From positions 1 to 33,158 of the forward strand of contig JBBSBE010000035.1 of assembly GCA_038251625.1 (NCBI GenBank): DNA of 33,158 nucleotides, in the 5' to 3' direction. Under the pieces are notes generated by a model that was not told the origin of the DNA, did not search any database, and worked only from the letters and a program-made list of their open reading frames with translations. Of this stretch, positions 24,877 through 32,841 are shown in pieces (positions within the stretch are counted from its first letter, which is position 1; each line of letters opens with the position of its first letter). A program made the translations under genes and the position numbers. Source of the stretch: JBBQXK01 sp038251625. Lineage in GTDB: Bacteria > Pseudomonadota > Alphaproteobacteria > Rhodobacterales > Rhodobacteraceae.

Positions 24877-25527
24877 TCACGTCTTGTCAAGAACTTTCGA
24901 AATGGCAGCGGCGACCGCGTCCACCTCACCCAGACCATCGACCGACGAAAGGCTGCCCTTGGCGTAGTAATACCCGATCAGCGGCGAGGTTTTCTTGTAG
25001 TATTCCATCAGCCGCGTCTTGAGCGCCTCTTCGGTATCGTCGGCGCGGCGCTTGAGATCGGTGCTGCCGCATTTGTCGCAGACGCCGGGCTTCGCCGTCG
25101 GATGCGTGACATCGTGAAAGACCGCGCCGCAGTTGCCGCAGGTGTAGCGGCCCGTGATGCGGGCAACGAGGGCGGCATCATCCACCTGCATCTCGATCAC
25201 GGCATCCAGCGCCTGCCCCTCTGCCACCAGAAGGTCACCGAGCGCATCGGCCTGCTTCAGGGTGCGGGGAAAGCCGTCGAAGATGAACCCGCCGCGGCTG
25301 CCGGCCTCGATCTTCTCGGCGATGAGGCCGATCACGATCTCATCCGTCACCAGTTCACCGCGGGCCATAACCTCGGCCACGCGGCGGCCGATGTCGGTGC
25401 CCGAGGATTTCGCCTCGCGCAGCATGTCTCCGGTGGACAACTGCACCATGCCGCGCGCGTCTTCCAGCCGCTTGGCCTGCGTGCCCTTGCCCGCACCCGG
25501 GGGGCCCAGAAGGATGATGTTGGCCAT
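24877..25527 (-). CDS. adk: Adenylate kinase with zinc-binding lid
   Basis: The 216-residue enzyme interconverts ATP + AMP and 2 ADP. The P-loop is GPPGAGKGT (about 8-16), followed by STGDMLRE and the FIFDGFPRT segment. The lid (about 125-165) carries four cysteines as CGNC...CDKC, the zinc-binding form known from Gram-positives and from Paracoccus denitrificans. It lies 14 bp after secY, the standard place at the end of the spc operon. No infA or rpmJ follows. Confidence 0.97.
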   Translation of the reverse strand: MANIILLGPPGAGKGTQAKRLEDARGMVQLSTGDMLREAKSSGTDIGRRVAEVMARGELVTDEIVIGLIAEKIEAGSRGGFIFDGFPRTLKQADALGDLLVAEGQALDAVIEMQVDDAALVARITGRYTCGNCGAVFHDVTHPTAKPGVCDKCGSTDLKRRADDTEEALKTRLMEYYKKTSPLIGYYYAKGSLSSVDGLGEVDAVAAAISKVLDKT

Positions 25528-25541
25528 CCGACCTGCCCCCG

Positions 25542-26900
25542 TCAGCGCCGGGTTGGCGCCTTGGACGCCGCACGCTTCTTGCCACCAAGTTTGGACCGCT
25601 CGATCAGACCCTCATACTGGTGGGCCAGAAGGTGCGACTGGATCTGCTGGATCGTATCCATCGTGACCGACACCACGATCAGCACGGAGGTGCCGCCGAA
25701 ATAGAACGGGATCGACAGCTCGCGGATCAGGAATTCCGGCAGAAGGCAAACCGCCACCAGATAGGCCGACCCGAGGACAAGAACGCGATTGACCACGTAT
25801 TGCAGATATTCTTCGGTCTTCTTGCCGGGGCGGATGCCGGGCACGAAGCCGTTCTGGTTGCGCAGGTTGTCGGCCACATCCTCGGTCTTGAAGGATACGT
25901 TGGCGGTGTAGAAGTACGAGAAGAACACGATCATCGCCGCGTAGAACAACAGGTAAAGCGGCTGGCCATGCCCGAAGTAGGCAAGGATGGTCGACATGAC
26001 CGGGCCGGTATCCTGCCCCGAGAAGGTGGAGATCGTGACCGGCAGCAACAAAAGCGAAGAGGCGAAGATGGCCGGGATCACGCCCGCGGGGTTCACCTTG
26101 ATCGGCAGGTGCGACGAGCCGCCGTCATAGATCTTCATGCCCACCTGGCGGCGGGGATACTGAATGTGGATCTTGCGCAGCGCGCGTTCCATGAACACCA
26201 CAAAGCCGATCACCAGAACGACCATCACGACCACGCCGATGATGACGGGGGTCGAGATGGCGCCCGAGCGGCCCTGGCTCAGGAACTGTGCGATGGCGCG
26301 CGGGATCTCGGCCACGATGCCGACGAAGATGATGAGCGAGATGCCGTTGCCGATGCCGCGCGCGGTGATCTGCTCACCCAGCCACATCAGGAACATCGTG
26401 CCGCCGACAAGCGTGATCACGCAGGATGCGATGAAGAACCAGCCTGGATTTGTGACAAGATCGCCGCCCTGCAGGCTGACGGCGATGCCGTAGGCCTGAA
26501 ACGTGGCAAGGACCACGGTGCCGAACCGGGTGTATTGGTTGATCTTCTTGCGGCCCTGTTCGCCCTCTTTCTTGAGCTGCTCAAGTTTCGGAACCATCGA
26601 GCCCAGAAGCTGCACGATGATCGAGGCCGAAATGTAGGGCATGATCCCAAGCGCGAAGATGCCCATCCGGCTGACTGCACCACCGGTGAACATGTTCAGC
26701 ATGCCGCCGATGCCCTGGTTGAGCTGCGTCATGAACTCGCGCAGGGCGGTGCCGTCGATGCCGGGCACGGGGATGTAGGTGCCGAGGCGATAGACGATCA
26801 GAAGACCGATGGTAAAGAAGATGCGTGCCCGAAGGTCTGTCGCCTTGCCCAGAGCGCTCCAGCTCAGGTTGGCGGCCATCTGTTCCGCTGCCGATGCCAT
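25542..26900 (-). CDS. secY: Protein translocase subunit SecY
   Basis: The 452-residue protein is the central channel of the Sec translocon, with ten predicted transmembrane helices. Recognisable parts are the plug/TM2 region (GGAVSRMGIFALGIMPYISASI, quoted in part), the cytosolic loop with KKEGEQGRKKINQYTR, and the C5 region FVPGIRPGKKTEEYL that docks SecA and ribosomes. It is preceded by rplO with 119 bp between, containing two GC-rich hairpins, and followed by adk. The start has a GGAGA ribosome binding site. Confidence 0.97.
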   Translation of the reverse strand: MASAAEQMAANLSWSALGKATDLRARIFFTIGLLIVYRLGTYIPVPGIDGTALREFMTQLNQGIGGMLNMFTGGAVSRMGIFALGIMPYISASIIVQLLGSMVPKLEQLKKEGEQGRKKINQYTRFGTVVLATFQAYGIAVSLQGGDLVTNPGWFFIASCVITLVGGTMFLMWLGEQITARGIGNGISLIIFVGIVAEIPRAIAQFLSQGRSGAISTPVIIGVVVMVVLVIGFVVFMERALRKIHIQYPRRQVGMKIYDGGSSHLPIKVNPAGVIPAIFASSLLLLPVTISTFSGQDTGPVMSTILAYFGHGQPLYLLFYAAMIVFFSYFYTANVSFKTEDVADNLRNQNGFVPGIRPGKKTEEYLQYVVNRVLVLGSAYLVAVCLLPEFLIRELSIPFYFGGTSVLIVVSVTMDTIQQIQSHLLAHQYEGLIERSKLGGKKRAASKAPTRR

Positions 26901-26930
26901 GCTTGGTTGTCTCCGCGGGGCATAAGGAAG

Positions 26931-26999
26931 GCGCCGCCGATCCGGCGTTCCGGGGCGGCGGCGCGGGTTGGCTCAGATGTAAGCGGTCATGCGACCGCT
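26931..26999 (-). promoter_or_regulatory. Two hairpins between rplO and secY
   Basis: A perfect stem AGCGGTC-4 nt-GACCGCT lies at 26982-26999, followed on the minus strand by an 8-bp stem GCGCCGCC/GGCGGCGC spanning 26931-26964. Neither has a T-run. They could reduce read-through or protect the mRNA so that secY is made at a lower level than ribosomal proteins. Confidence 0.4.
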
Positions 27000-27019
27000 C
27001 ACAACCTCAAATCGGGGTG

Positions 27020-27493
27020 TCATTCAGCGCTTGCCGCTGCCTTTACCGTGAGCGTGCCACCCGCAGCCTCGACCGCAGCGATGGCAGGGGCCGAAGCGCC
27101 GGTGACGTTGAGCGTGACCTTGGTGGTGATCGCACCCTTGGCGAGCACCCGGATCCCGTCACGCTTGTGCGAGGTGAGGCCCGAAGCCACGAGGATATCG
27201 TCAGTGATGGGGGCGGACGCGTCGAGCTTGCCTGCGGCGATGAACTTCTCGATCAGGCCGAGGTTCACGACGGCGTATTCCATGCGGTTGGGCTTGTTGA
27301 AGCCGCGCTTGGGCAGACGGCGGTAAAGCGGCATCTGGCCGCCTTCATAGCCGCCGATGGCCACACCCGAACGGGACTTCTGACCCTTGATGCCGCGCCC
27401 GGCGGTCTTGCCCTTGCCCGAACCGGGGCCACGGGCGACGCGCTTTTGCTTTTTGGCAGCGCCGGCATTGTCGGCGAGTTCATTCAGTTTCAT
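27020..27493 (-). CDS. rplO: 50S ribosomal protein L15
   Basis: The 157-residue protein has the Gly/Lys-rich L15 N-terminus (RVARGPGSGKGKTAGRGIKGQKSRSG, quoted in part) and the globular part ending in a variable alanine-rich tail. L15 is needed for late steps of large-subunit assembly. It is separated from rpmD by 135 bp, unusually long for this operon, with a repeat element in the gap. Confidence 0.97.
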   Translation of the reverse strand: MKLNELADNAGAAKKQKRVARGPGSGKGKTAGRGIKGQKSRSGVAIGGYEGGQMPLYRRLPKRGFNKPNRMEYAVVNLGLIEKFIAAGKLDASAPITDDILVASGLTSHKRDGIRVLAKGAITTKVTLNVTGASAPAIAAVEAAGGTLTVKAAASAE

Positions 27494-27560
27494 GTCGCAT
27501 TCTCCTTTGCCGGATGTGCCCCGGCTGCGACGGCAGGGGCAAACGCGGGCCTATGACAAA

Positions 27561-27587
27561 GGTGCGCAATGAATGCGCACCCTACGG
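27561..27587. repeat. Palindromic repeat between rpmD and rplO
   Basis: GGTGCGCA-ATGAA-TGCGCACC is an 8-bp inverted repeat that runs into CTACG on its right side. The right arm (GCGCACCCTACG) resembles the right arm of the palindrome at 22744-22769, so the three sites in the window look like one diverged family. Confidence 0.55.
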
Positions 27588-27628
27588 GCGTCGGTCGGGC
27601 GCGCTTTCGAGGCGCACCCGGGCCTGAC

Positions 27629-27826
27629 TTACCCGCGCTCTTCCACGATCCGCACAAGGTGAGAGATCGAGTTCACCATGCCGCGGACGGAGGGTGTATC
27701 TTCCAGTTCGCGGGTGCGGCGCATCTTGTTCAGGCCAAGGCCCTTCAGCGTCGCGGTCTGTTTCGCGGGGCGACGGGCAGCGGAGGCCACCTGCTGCACG
27801 ACGATGGTTTTCTTGCCTTCGGACAT
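27629..27826 (-). CDS. rpmD: 50S ribosomal protein L30
   Basis: The 65-residue protein matches L30 (TIVVQQVASAARRP, TLKGLGLNKMRRTRELEDTPSVRGMVN in part). It has a short N-terminal extension MSEGKK that is normal for alphaproteobacteria. It starts 2 bp after the rpsE stop. Confidence 0.96.
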   Translation of the reverse strand: MSEGKKTIVVQQVASAARRPAKQTATLKGLGLNKMRRTRELEDTPSVRGMVNSISHLVRIVEERG

Positions 27827-27828
27827 GA

Positions 27829-28392
27829 TCAGGCCTCCACGGCTTCGGCGGGCGCCGTGTCTTCGGGGCGGCGCAGAATCTCGGCCACCTTCTTGCCGCG
27901 ACGCTGTGCAACCATGCGGGGGCTGGTTTCGTGCTTCAGCCCGTCGATGGTGGCGCGGATCATGTTGTAGGGGTTCGAGGTGCCGATGGATTTCGCCACC
28001 ACATCCTGCAGCCCCAGCATTTCGAACACGGCGCGCATCGGGCCACCCGCGATGATCCCCGTCCCCGCCACGGCGGAGCGCATCACGACCTTGCCGGCGC
28101 CGTGGCGCCCTTCCATGTCATGGTGCAGCGTGCGGCTGTCCTTCAGCGGCACACGGATCATCTGGCGCTTGGCCTGCTCGGTCGCCTTGCGGATCGCCTC
28201 GGGCACTTCTTTCGCCTTGCCCTTGCCGAAACCAACGCGGCCGCGCTGATCGCCGACCACCACGAGCGCTGCAAAGCCGAAACGCTTGCCGCCCTTCACG
28301 GTTTTCGACACCCGGTTGATCGCGACCAGTCGGTCGGCGAATTCGGGATTTTCTTCGCGGCGGTTGTCGCGGCGGTTGTCACGTTCTGCCAT
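27829..28392 (-). CDS. rpsE: 30S ribosomal protein S5
   Basis: The 187-residue protein has the S5 double-stranded RNA-binding domain (LVAINRVSKTVKGGKRF, then VGFGKGKAKEVPEAIRKA) and the C-terminal domain GTGIIAGGPMRAVFEMLG. S5 helps decoding accuracy. The N-terminal extension contains DNRRDNRR, coded by a 12-bp tandem duplication at 28357-28380. It lies 12 bp after rplR. Confidence 0.97.
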   Translation of the reverse strand: MAERDNRRDNRREENPEFADRLVAINRVSKTVKGGKRFGFAALVVVGDQRGRVGFGKGKAKEVPEAIRKATEQAKRQMIRVPLKDSRTLHHDMEGRHGAGKVVMRSAVAGTGIIAGGPMRAVFEMLGLQDVVAKSIGTSNPYNMIRATIDGLKHETSPRMVAQRRGKKVAEILRRPEDTAPAEAVEA

Positions 28393-28404
28393 CTGTCACA
28401 CTCC

Positions 28405-28764
28405 TCAGAACTTCAGGCCAGCTTCACGGGCGGCATCGGCAAGCGCCTTGACCTTCCCGTGAAAGAGAAAACCACCACGGTCGAAATAGCACGTCTCGAT
28501 CCCGGCTGCCTTCGCCCGTTCGGCGATGGTCGCGCCGACCTTGGCCGAAGCCTCGACATTGTTCTTGCCGAAGAACCCGAGATCCTTTTCGAGGGTCGAG
28601 GCCGAGGCAAGGGTGACACCGTTCGTATCGTCGATCAGCTGTGCGCTGATGTTCTTGGACGACCGGTGGATCGACAGGCGCAGACGCCCCGCCGACATGG
28701 ATTTGATCTTGTTCCGCACGCGCAGCCGGCGCTTCAGGAACAGTTCTCTTTTGGTGTTTGCCAT
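28405..28764 (-). CDS. rplR: 50S ribosomal protein L18
   Basis: The 119-residue protein starts MANTKRELFLKRRLRVRNKIK and ends DRGGFLFHGKVKALADAAREAGLKF (both quoted in part), standard for L18, which binds 5S rRNA. The ATG at 28764 was chosen because homologues start here and AGGA lies upstream; an extension into rplF is rejected. The gap to rplF is 11 bp. Confidence 0.97.
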   Translation of the reverse strand: MANTKRELFLKRRLRVRNKIKSMSAGRLRLSIHRSSKNISAQLIDDTNGVTLASASTLEKDLGFFGKNNVEASAKVGATIAERAKAAGIETCYFDRGGFLFHGKVKALADAAREAGLKF

Positions 28765-28775
28765 TTTCCTGTTCC

Positions 28776-29309
28776 TTACTTCTTCTTGCCTTCCTTGCGG
28801 AAGATAAACTCGCCTTTGTAGCGGATACCCTTGCCCTTGTAGGGCTCGGGCTGGCGCCACTCGCGGATGTTGGCGGCAACCTGGCCCACAAGCTGCTGGT
28901 CGATGCCTTCCACCACGATTTCGGTCTGCTTTGGCGCGGTGACTGTGATGCCTGCGGGCACTTCGAAATTCACTTCATGGCTGTAGCCAAGCGACAGCTT
29001 CAGCGTGTTGCCGTTCATCGCGGCGCGGTAGCCCACGCCCTGGATTTCCAGCTCTTTGCGAAAGCCCGTGGTGACGCCCTGTACGAGGTTGTCGACCATC
29101 GACCGGGCCATGCCCCACTGTTGCCGCGCGCGCTTGGACGTGCCGCGCGGGGTGACGGTGATGGTTTCGCCATCCACGGCCATTGTCACATCGTCGGTCG
29201 CGGTGAAGCTGCGGGTGCCTTTCGGGCCCTTCACTTCGATCGTCTGCCCCGAAACCGAGGCGCTGACGCCCTTGACGAGCGGGACGGGTTTTTTGCCGAT
29301 ACGAGACAT
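28776..29309 (-). CDS. rplF: 50S ribosomal protein L6
   Basis: The 177-residue protein starts MSRIGKKPVPL, the L6 signature, and has two repeated domains with the C-terminal YKGKGIRYKGEFIFRKEGKKK end (quoted in part). L6 lies near the sarcin-ricin loop and the factor-binding site. Length is normal. Confidence 0.98.
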   Translation of the reverse strand: MSRIGKKPVPLVKGVSASVSGQTIEVKGPKGTRSFTATDDVTMAVDGETITVTPRGTSKRARQQWGMARSMVDNLVQGVTTGFRKELEIQGVGYRAAMNGNTLKLSLGYSHEVNFEVPAGITVTAPKQTEIVVEGIDQQLVGQVAANIREWRQPEPYKGKGIRYKGEFIFRKEGKKK

Positions 29310-29319
29310 CTTCCCCTCC

Positions 29320-29718
29320 TCAGAACACGGTGCAAAGGACTTCGCCGCCAACATTGGCAGCGCGGGCATGTGCGTCCGACATCACGCCCTTGGGCGTGGA
29401 GACGATCGAGACGCCGAGGCCGTTGCGGACCTGCGGGATGTCTTTCATCGCCATGTAGACGCGGCGGCCCGGCTTGGACACGCGCTTGAGGTCACGGATG
29501 ACCGGCGTGCCTTCGAAGTATTTCAGCTCGATCACCAGTTCGCCCTGGCCATTGTCGCTGTCTTTCTTCTCGTAGCCGCGGATGTAGCCTTCCGAGGCCA
29601 GCACATCCAGAACCCAGGCGCGCAGCTTGGAGGCGGGCGAGGAGACGGTCGATTTGCCACGCATCTGCGCGTTGCGGATGCGCGTCAGCATATCGCCGAG
29701 AGGATCGTTCATCATCAT
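29320..29718 (-). CDS. rpsH: 30S ribosomal protein S8
   Basis: The 132-residue protein has NDPLGDMLTRIRNAQMRG at the N-terminus and the S8 C-terminus GLGVSIVSTPKGVMSDAHA. In E. coli S8 represses translation of the spc operon at rplE; whether that holds here cannot be seen. Three consecutive ATGs (29718, 29715 and 29712) make the exact start uncertain; GGGGG lies about 8 nt before the first. Confidence 0.97.
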   Translation of the reverse strand: MMMNDPLGDMLTRIRNAQMRGKSTVSSPASKLRAWVLDVLASEGYIRGYEKKDSDNGQGELVIELKYFEGTPVIRDLKRVSKPGRRVYMAMKDIPQVRNGLGVSIVSTPKGVMSDAHARAANVGGEVLCTVF

Positions 29719-29730
29719 GGTCTGACCCCC

Positions 29731-30036
29731 TTACCAGCTCGACTTGACCATGCCGGGGATCTGGCCAAACGAGGCGAGGTCCCGCAGCATGATGCGGCTG
29801 AGCTTGAGTTTGCGGTAATAGGCGTGCGGACGCCCGGTGAGTTGGCACCGATTGTGGATGCGTGTGGCAGACGAATTGCGCGGCAGTTGCGCCAGTTTCA
29901 TCGTCGCCTTGAAACGCTCTTCCATCGGCTTGGTCTGGTCGGCGATCACCGTCTTGAGGCTTGCCCGCCGTGCCGCATACTGCTTCACGAGCTTGGCGCG
30001 CTTCACTTCGCGGTTCACCATGGATTTCTTTGCCAT
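29731..30036 (-). CDS. rpsN: 30S ribosomal protein S14
   Basis: The 101-residue protein is the long, zinc-free form of S14: MAKKSMVNREVKRAKLVKQYA at the start (in part) and RCQLTGRPHAYYRKLKLSRIMLRDLA at the end, without the CxxC pairs of the short form. It is 12 bp after rplE. Confidence 0.98.
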   Translation of the reverse strand: MAKKSMVNREVKRAKLVKQYAARRASLKTVIADQTKPMEERFKATMKLAQLPRNSSATRIHNRCQLTGRPHAYYRKLKLSRIMLRDLASFGQIPGMVKSSW

Positions 30037-30048
30037 ATCTGGTTTCCC

Positions 30049-30609
30049 TTACGACGTGAACGGCATGTTGAAATGCTTCAGAAGCGCCTTTGCCTCGGCG
30101 TCCGTCCGCGCGGTCGTGCAGATGATGATATCCATCCCCAGCACATCATCGACCTTGTCGAATTCGATCTCGGGGAACACGATCTGTTCCTTGAGACCCA
30201 TCGCATAGTTGCCGCGGCCGTCGAACGAGCTTCCCTTCACACCGCGGAAGTCGCGCACGCGCGGCAGGGCGATGGTGATCAGGCGGTCGAAGAACTCATA
30301 CATCCGGTCGCCGCGAAGCGTGACCTTGCAGCCCAGTGGCATCTCTTCCCGTACCCGGAAACCCGCGATGGACTTCTTGGCGTGGGTCACGACGGCCTTC
30401 TGGCCCGCGATCAGCGTCAGCTGCTCTGCGGCGGCTTTCACCTTCTTGGTGTCCTTCACCGCTTCGCCGACGCCCATGTTCAGCACGATCTTGTCGAGCC
30501 GGGGGATCATCATGTCGTTGCGGTAGCTGAACTCTTCCTTCATCGCCGGGCGGATCGCCGCGGCGTAGTGCGCCTTGAGGCGCGGGGTATAGGTGGCGGT
30601 GTCGAGCAT
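30049..30609 (-). CDS. rplE: 50S ribosomal protein L5
   Basis: The 186-residue protein matches L5, which binds 5S rRNA in the central protuberance. Conserved segments are PRLDKIVLNMGVGEAV, TLIAGQKAVVTHAKKSIAGFRVRE (in part) and GMDIIICTTARTDAEAKALL. Its ATG overlaps the rplX stop by one base (TGATG), so translation is coupled. Confidence 0.98.
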   Translation of the reverse strand: MLDTATYTPRLKAHYAAAIRPAMKEEFSYRNDMMIPRLDKIVLNMGVGEAVKDTKKVKAAAEQLTLIAGQKAVVTHAKKSIAGFRVREEMPLGCKVTLRGDRMYEFFDRLITIALPRVRDFRGVKGSSFDGRGNYAMGLKEQIVFPEIEFDKVDDVLGMDIIICTTARTDAEAKALLKHFNMPFTS

Positions 30610-30914
30610 CAGAGCGTCTCCCCCGTGGTCTTGGCGAAGCGCACTTTCGCTTCGCCTTCCATGCGGAAGCCCACACGGGTGGCCTTGCCGTTCTTGTCCA
30701 TCATGGCAAGGTTCGACAGGTCGATCGGCATCGCCTTGGGGATGCGGCCGCCCTGGCCTTGTGCAGACTGCTTGGTGTGCCGGATGGCGATGTTGACGCC
30801 GTCAACGATGGCCTTGTTCTCGGACGGGTTCACGGAGGTGATTTCCCCCTGCTTGCCCTTGTCCTTGCCGGCCAGCACGATGACCTTGTCACCTTTTTTG
30901 AGTTTCGCGGCCAT
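30609..30914 (-). CDS. rplX: 50S ribosomal protein L24
   Basis: The 101-residue protein has the KOW motif of L24 (KKGDKVIVLAGKDKGKQGEI, quoted in part), and GVNIAIRHTKQSAQGQGGRI. L24 starts large-subunit assembly. It overlaps both neighbours by one base (TGATG at each junction). Confidence 0.98.
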   Translation of the reverse strand: MAAKLKKGDKVIVLAGKDKGKQGEITSVNPSENKAIVDGVNIAIRHTKQSAQGQGGRIPKAMPIDLSNLAMMDKNGKATRVGFRMEGEAKVRFAKTTGETL

Positions 30915-31282
30915 CAGAGCACCTCCGGCGCAAGGCTGATGATTTTCATGAAGTTCTTGGCGCGAAGCTCGCGCACGACCGGCCCGAAGATGCGGGTGCC
31001 GACCGGTTCGCCCTGGTTGTTCAGGATGACGGCGGCGTTGCGGTCAAAGCGGATGGCGGTGCCGTCTTCGCGGCGCACTTCCTTGGCGGTCCGCACGACA
31101 ACGGCCTTACGGACGTCGCCCTTCTTCACGCGGCCCTTCGGAATCGCCTCCTTGACCGACACCACGATGATGTCGCCCACGGACGCATAACGGCGGTGCG
31201 AACCGCCCAGAACCTTGATGCACTGCACCCGGCGCGCGCCGGAATTGTCAGCGACATCCAGATTGGTCTGCATCTGGATCAT
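30914..31282 (-). CDS. rplN: 50S ribosomal protein L14
   Basis: The 122-residue protein starts MIQMQTNLDVADNSGARRVQCIKVLGGS (in part), the L14 signature, and is full length. L14 forms an intersubunit bridge. It follows rpsQ after 57 bp, where many organisms have the boundary between S10 and spc operons. Confidence 0.98.
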   Translation of the reverse strand: MIQMQTNLDVADNSGARRVQCIKVLGGSHRRYASVGDIIVVSVKEAIPKGRVKKGDVRKAVVVRTAKEVRREDGTAIRFDRNAAVILNNQGEPVGTRIFGPVVRELRAKNFMKIISLAPEVL

Positions 31283-31339
31283 AGTCTAGTCTCCCGACCT
31301 TCAGGGACGCACCCTGGGGTTTCGATGAGACGGCAGGGA

Positions 31340-31579
31340 TCAAGCCGTAGCTTCGACCACTACCGTCCAACGTTTGGTTTTCGAAATCGGCGCACATTCT
31401 TCGATCCGGACGGAATCGCCGGTCTTGAAGGTGTTGTGTTCGTCGTGGGCGCGGTACTTCTTGGACTTCCGCACCGTCTTTTGCAGCAGCGGATGCTTGA
31501 AGCGACGCTCGACCAGAACGGTGATCGTCTGTTCGTTCTTGTCCGAGGTCACGACGCCTTGCAGGATACGCTTGGGCAT
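31340..31579 (-). CDS. rpsQ: 30S ribosomal protein S17
   Basis: The 79-residue protein matches S17 (MPKRILQGVVTSDKNEQTITVLVERRFKHPLL in part, then KKYRAHDE). S17 binds 16S rRNA early in assembly. Its ribosome binding site (GAGG) overlaps the rpmC stop, and the gap to rpmC is 8 bp, so the two genes are coupled. Confidence 0.98.
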   Translation of the reverse strand: MPKRILQGVVTSDKNEQTITVLVERRFKHPLLQKTVRKSKKYRAHDEHNTFKTGDSVRIEECAPISKTKRWTVVVEATA

Positions 31580-31587
31580 GGGTTACC

Positions 31588-31833
31588 TCAGTTCGCTTGG
31601 GCCGCGAGCGCGGCCTTCTGGGTCAGAACGGTCATGATGCGGGCCACGTCACGCTTGATGTTGCGCATGCGGGCAGTGTTCTCAAGTTGGCCAGTGGCCT
31701 GCTGGAAGCGCAGGTTGAACGCTTCCTTCTTGAGCGAAACCAGGCTGTCGCGCAGCTGGTCCGGGGTCTTGTTGCGAAGTTCGGCGGCCGCGTTGACGGG
31801 GGCCTCCTTCTTCGCGGTCGCTTTCTTGGCCAT
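31588..31833 (-). CDS. rpmC: 50S ribosomal protein L29 with N-terminal extension
   Basis: The 81-residue product contains the full L29 core (AELRNKTPDQLRDSLVSLKKEAFNLRFQQATGQLENTARMR, quoted in part), located at the exit tunnel, where signal recognition particle and trigger factor bind. It carries about 18 extra residues at the N-terminus (MAKKATAKKEAPVNAA). There is no start codon at the usual position. The ATG at 31833 has AAGGA 8 nt upstream and is preferred; ATG at 31839 and TTG at 31854 are less likely. It is the first ribosomal gene of the cluster in this window; rplP is not directly upstream. Confidence 0.93.
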   Translation of the reverse strand: MAKKATAKKEAPVNAAAELRNKTPDQLRDSLVSLKKEAFNLRFQQATGQLENTARMRNIKRDVARIMTVLTQKAALAAQAN

Positions 31834-32085
31834 GGCCATCGTCCTTTTCGACAATCACCGGAAGGCCCCAAAGATGGGTTACCTGATGCCCGGTGGATCA
31901 AGGGTAGGTCAACGGTTCCGAGTCACCCCGGCACCGTGGATGCGGTCGTATAGGGGGGAAGGGGCGTGGGGGCAAGGGGGAAGTTGGGGGCCTGATGTGG
32001 ATGCCGTCGGCCCTCGCCATATTGACGCCAAGTTTGTCTCTAGAAGCATGTCGGAACACACCTATCGGGTTGAGCAGATTGGTCG
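31834..32085. other. Intergenic region upstream of rpmC
   Basis: This stretch of about 250 bp lies between the divergent rpmC and the uncharacterised plus-strand gene. It contains a G-rich tract (31951-31990). It must hold a promoter for the ribosomal operon if rplP is not co-transcribed. No -35/-10 pair could be placed with confidence on either strand. The ORF described in the findings at 32048-32137 overlaps its end. Confidence 0.4.
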
Positions 32086-32841
32086 GTGCACAGAGAAGAC
32101 ATCAAGAAGCGCTCGGAAGAGCTCGCGGTTCGCCTAAAGGGCCGCACACATGAAGACGGGTTGGTGGTTGCCGCGCGCGCGTCGTTGAGGGCGTTGCCGA
32201 CCATCTGGAACTGGGCCGACGCATCACCAAAAGCGGAAAGTTGGCAGATCACCGCGTTGCCCGCACTTTGGGCAAACCTGTCTGCCTGGCTTGTCGCAAT
32301 GCGGCCCAGCGAAAACAACCTGGCCGCAGCGGGCAAGGCAAGTGGGAACTGTGGATCTTTCGCGTCCATTCTTGATGAAAAGATGGAAGCGGACGAAGAT
32401 TTTGGCGGAAACTCAGCCGCCCATGCAGCCACGTTCGCTGCAGCACATGCGGGGAAAGTTTACTTCCCAGACCCGAAAAAAATACCACATTTGGCGGCCC
32501 TCTATGCATCTTGCTGCGGCGGGGCGGGCGTTCGGGCGTCTAAAGCAATGTTCCTTGACGCGGCCCTTGAAGACTGCACGTTGATCGAAAGTGGGACAGC
32601 TGCGCTATCGAGGCCGCTTTGGCATGGGCAGCACAATCCGATGGAAGCGGAATGGAACGCCTTGCGCGCGCCTAAGGCCAAACCAAAGACATCGTTTCTG
32701 GCGCGGCTGTTCGGGGAGTCGCGCAACCAAAATAACAAGAACATCTGGCAGGACTGGTATCACCGCGCACTTGATGGCAGGGACCAACCACATCTTGCGG
32801 AACTGGAGAAACTAAGCTGGAGGATTGGTCGACAGTCCTGA
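32086..32841 (+). CDS. Uncharacterised protein, probably horizontally acquired
   Basis: The 251-residue protein has no motif I can assign to a function. It resembles an uncharacterised alphaproteobacterial type I recall, with a VAARASLRALPTIW segment near the N-terminus, an alanine-rich middle (AAHAATFAAAHA), and a C-terminal WQDWYHRALDG motif. The proposed start is GTG with no ribosome binding site, so the true start is uncertain. The gene has more A/T-rich codons than its neighbours and runs opposite to the ribosomal genes. In the frame two bases on, the sequence after residue 240 continues as EDWSTVLKDKVSPGS, so the end may be altered by a frameshift. Confidence 0.6.
   Translation: MHREDIKKRSEELAVRLKGRTHEDGLVVAARASLRALPTIWNWADASPKAESWQITALPALWANLSAWLVAMRPSENNLAAAGKASGNCGSFASILDEKMEADEDFGGNSAAHAATFAAAHAGKVYFPDPKKIPHLAALYASCCGGAGVRASKAMFLDAALEDCTLIESGTAALSRPLWHGQHNPMEAEWNALRAPKAKPKTSFLARLFGESRNQNNKNIWQDWYHRALDGRDQPHLAELEKLSWRIGRQS

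Noticed and set aside
25620..27326. Long plus-strand open frame of 568 codons opposite secY and rplO
   Set aside because: Antisense to secY; the His/Asp-rich translation is a codon-bias artefact.
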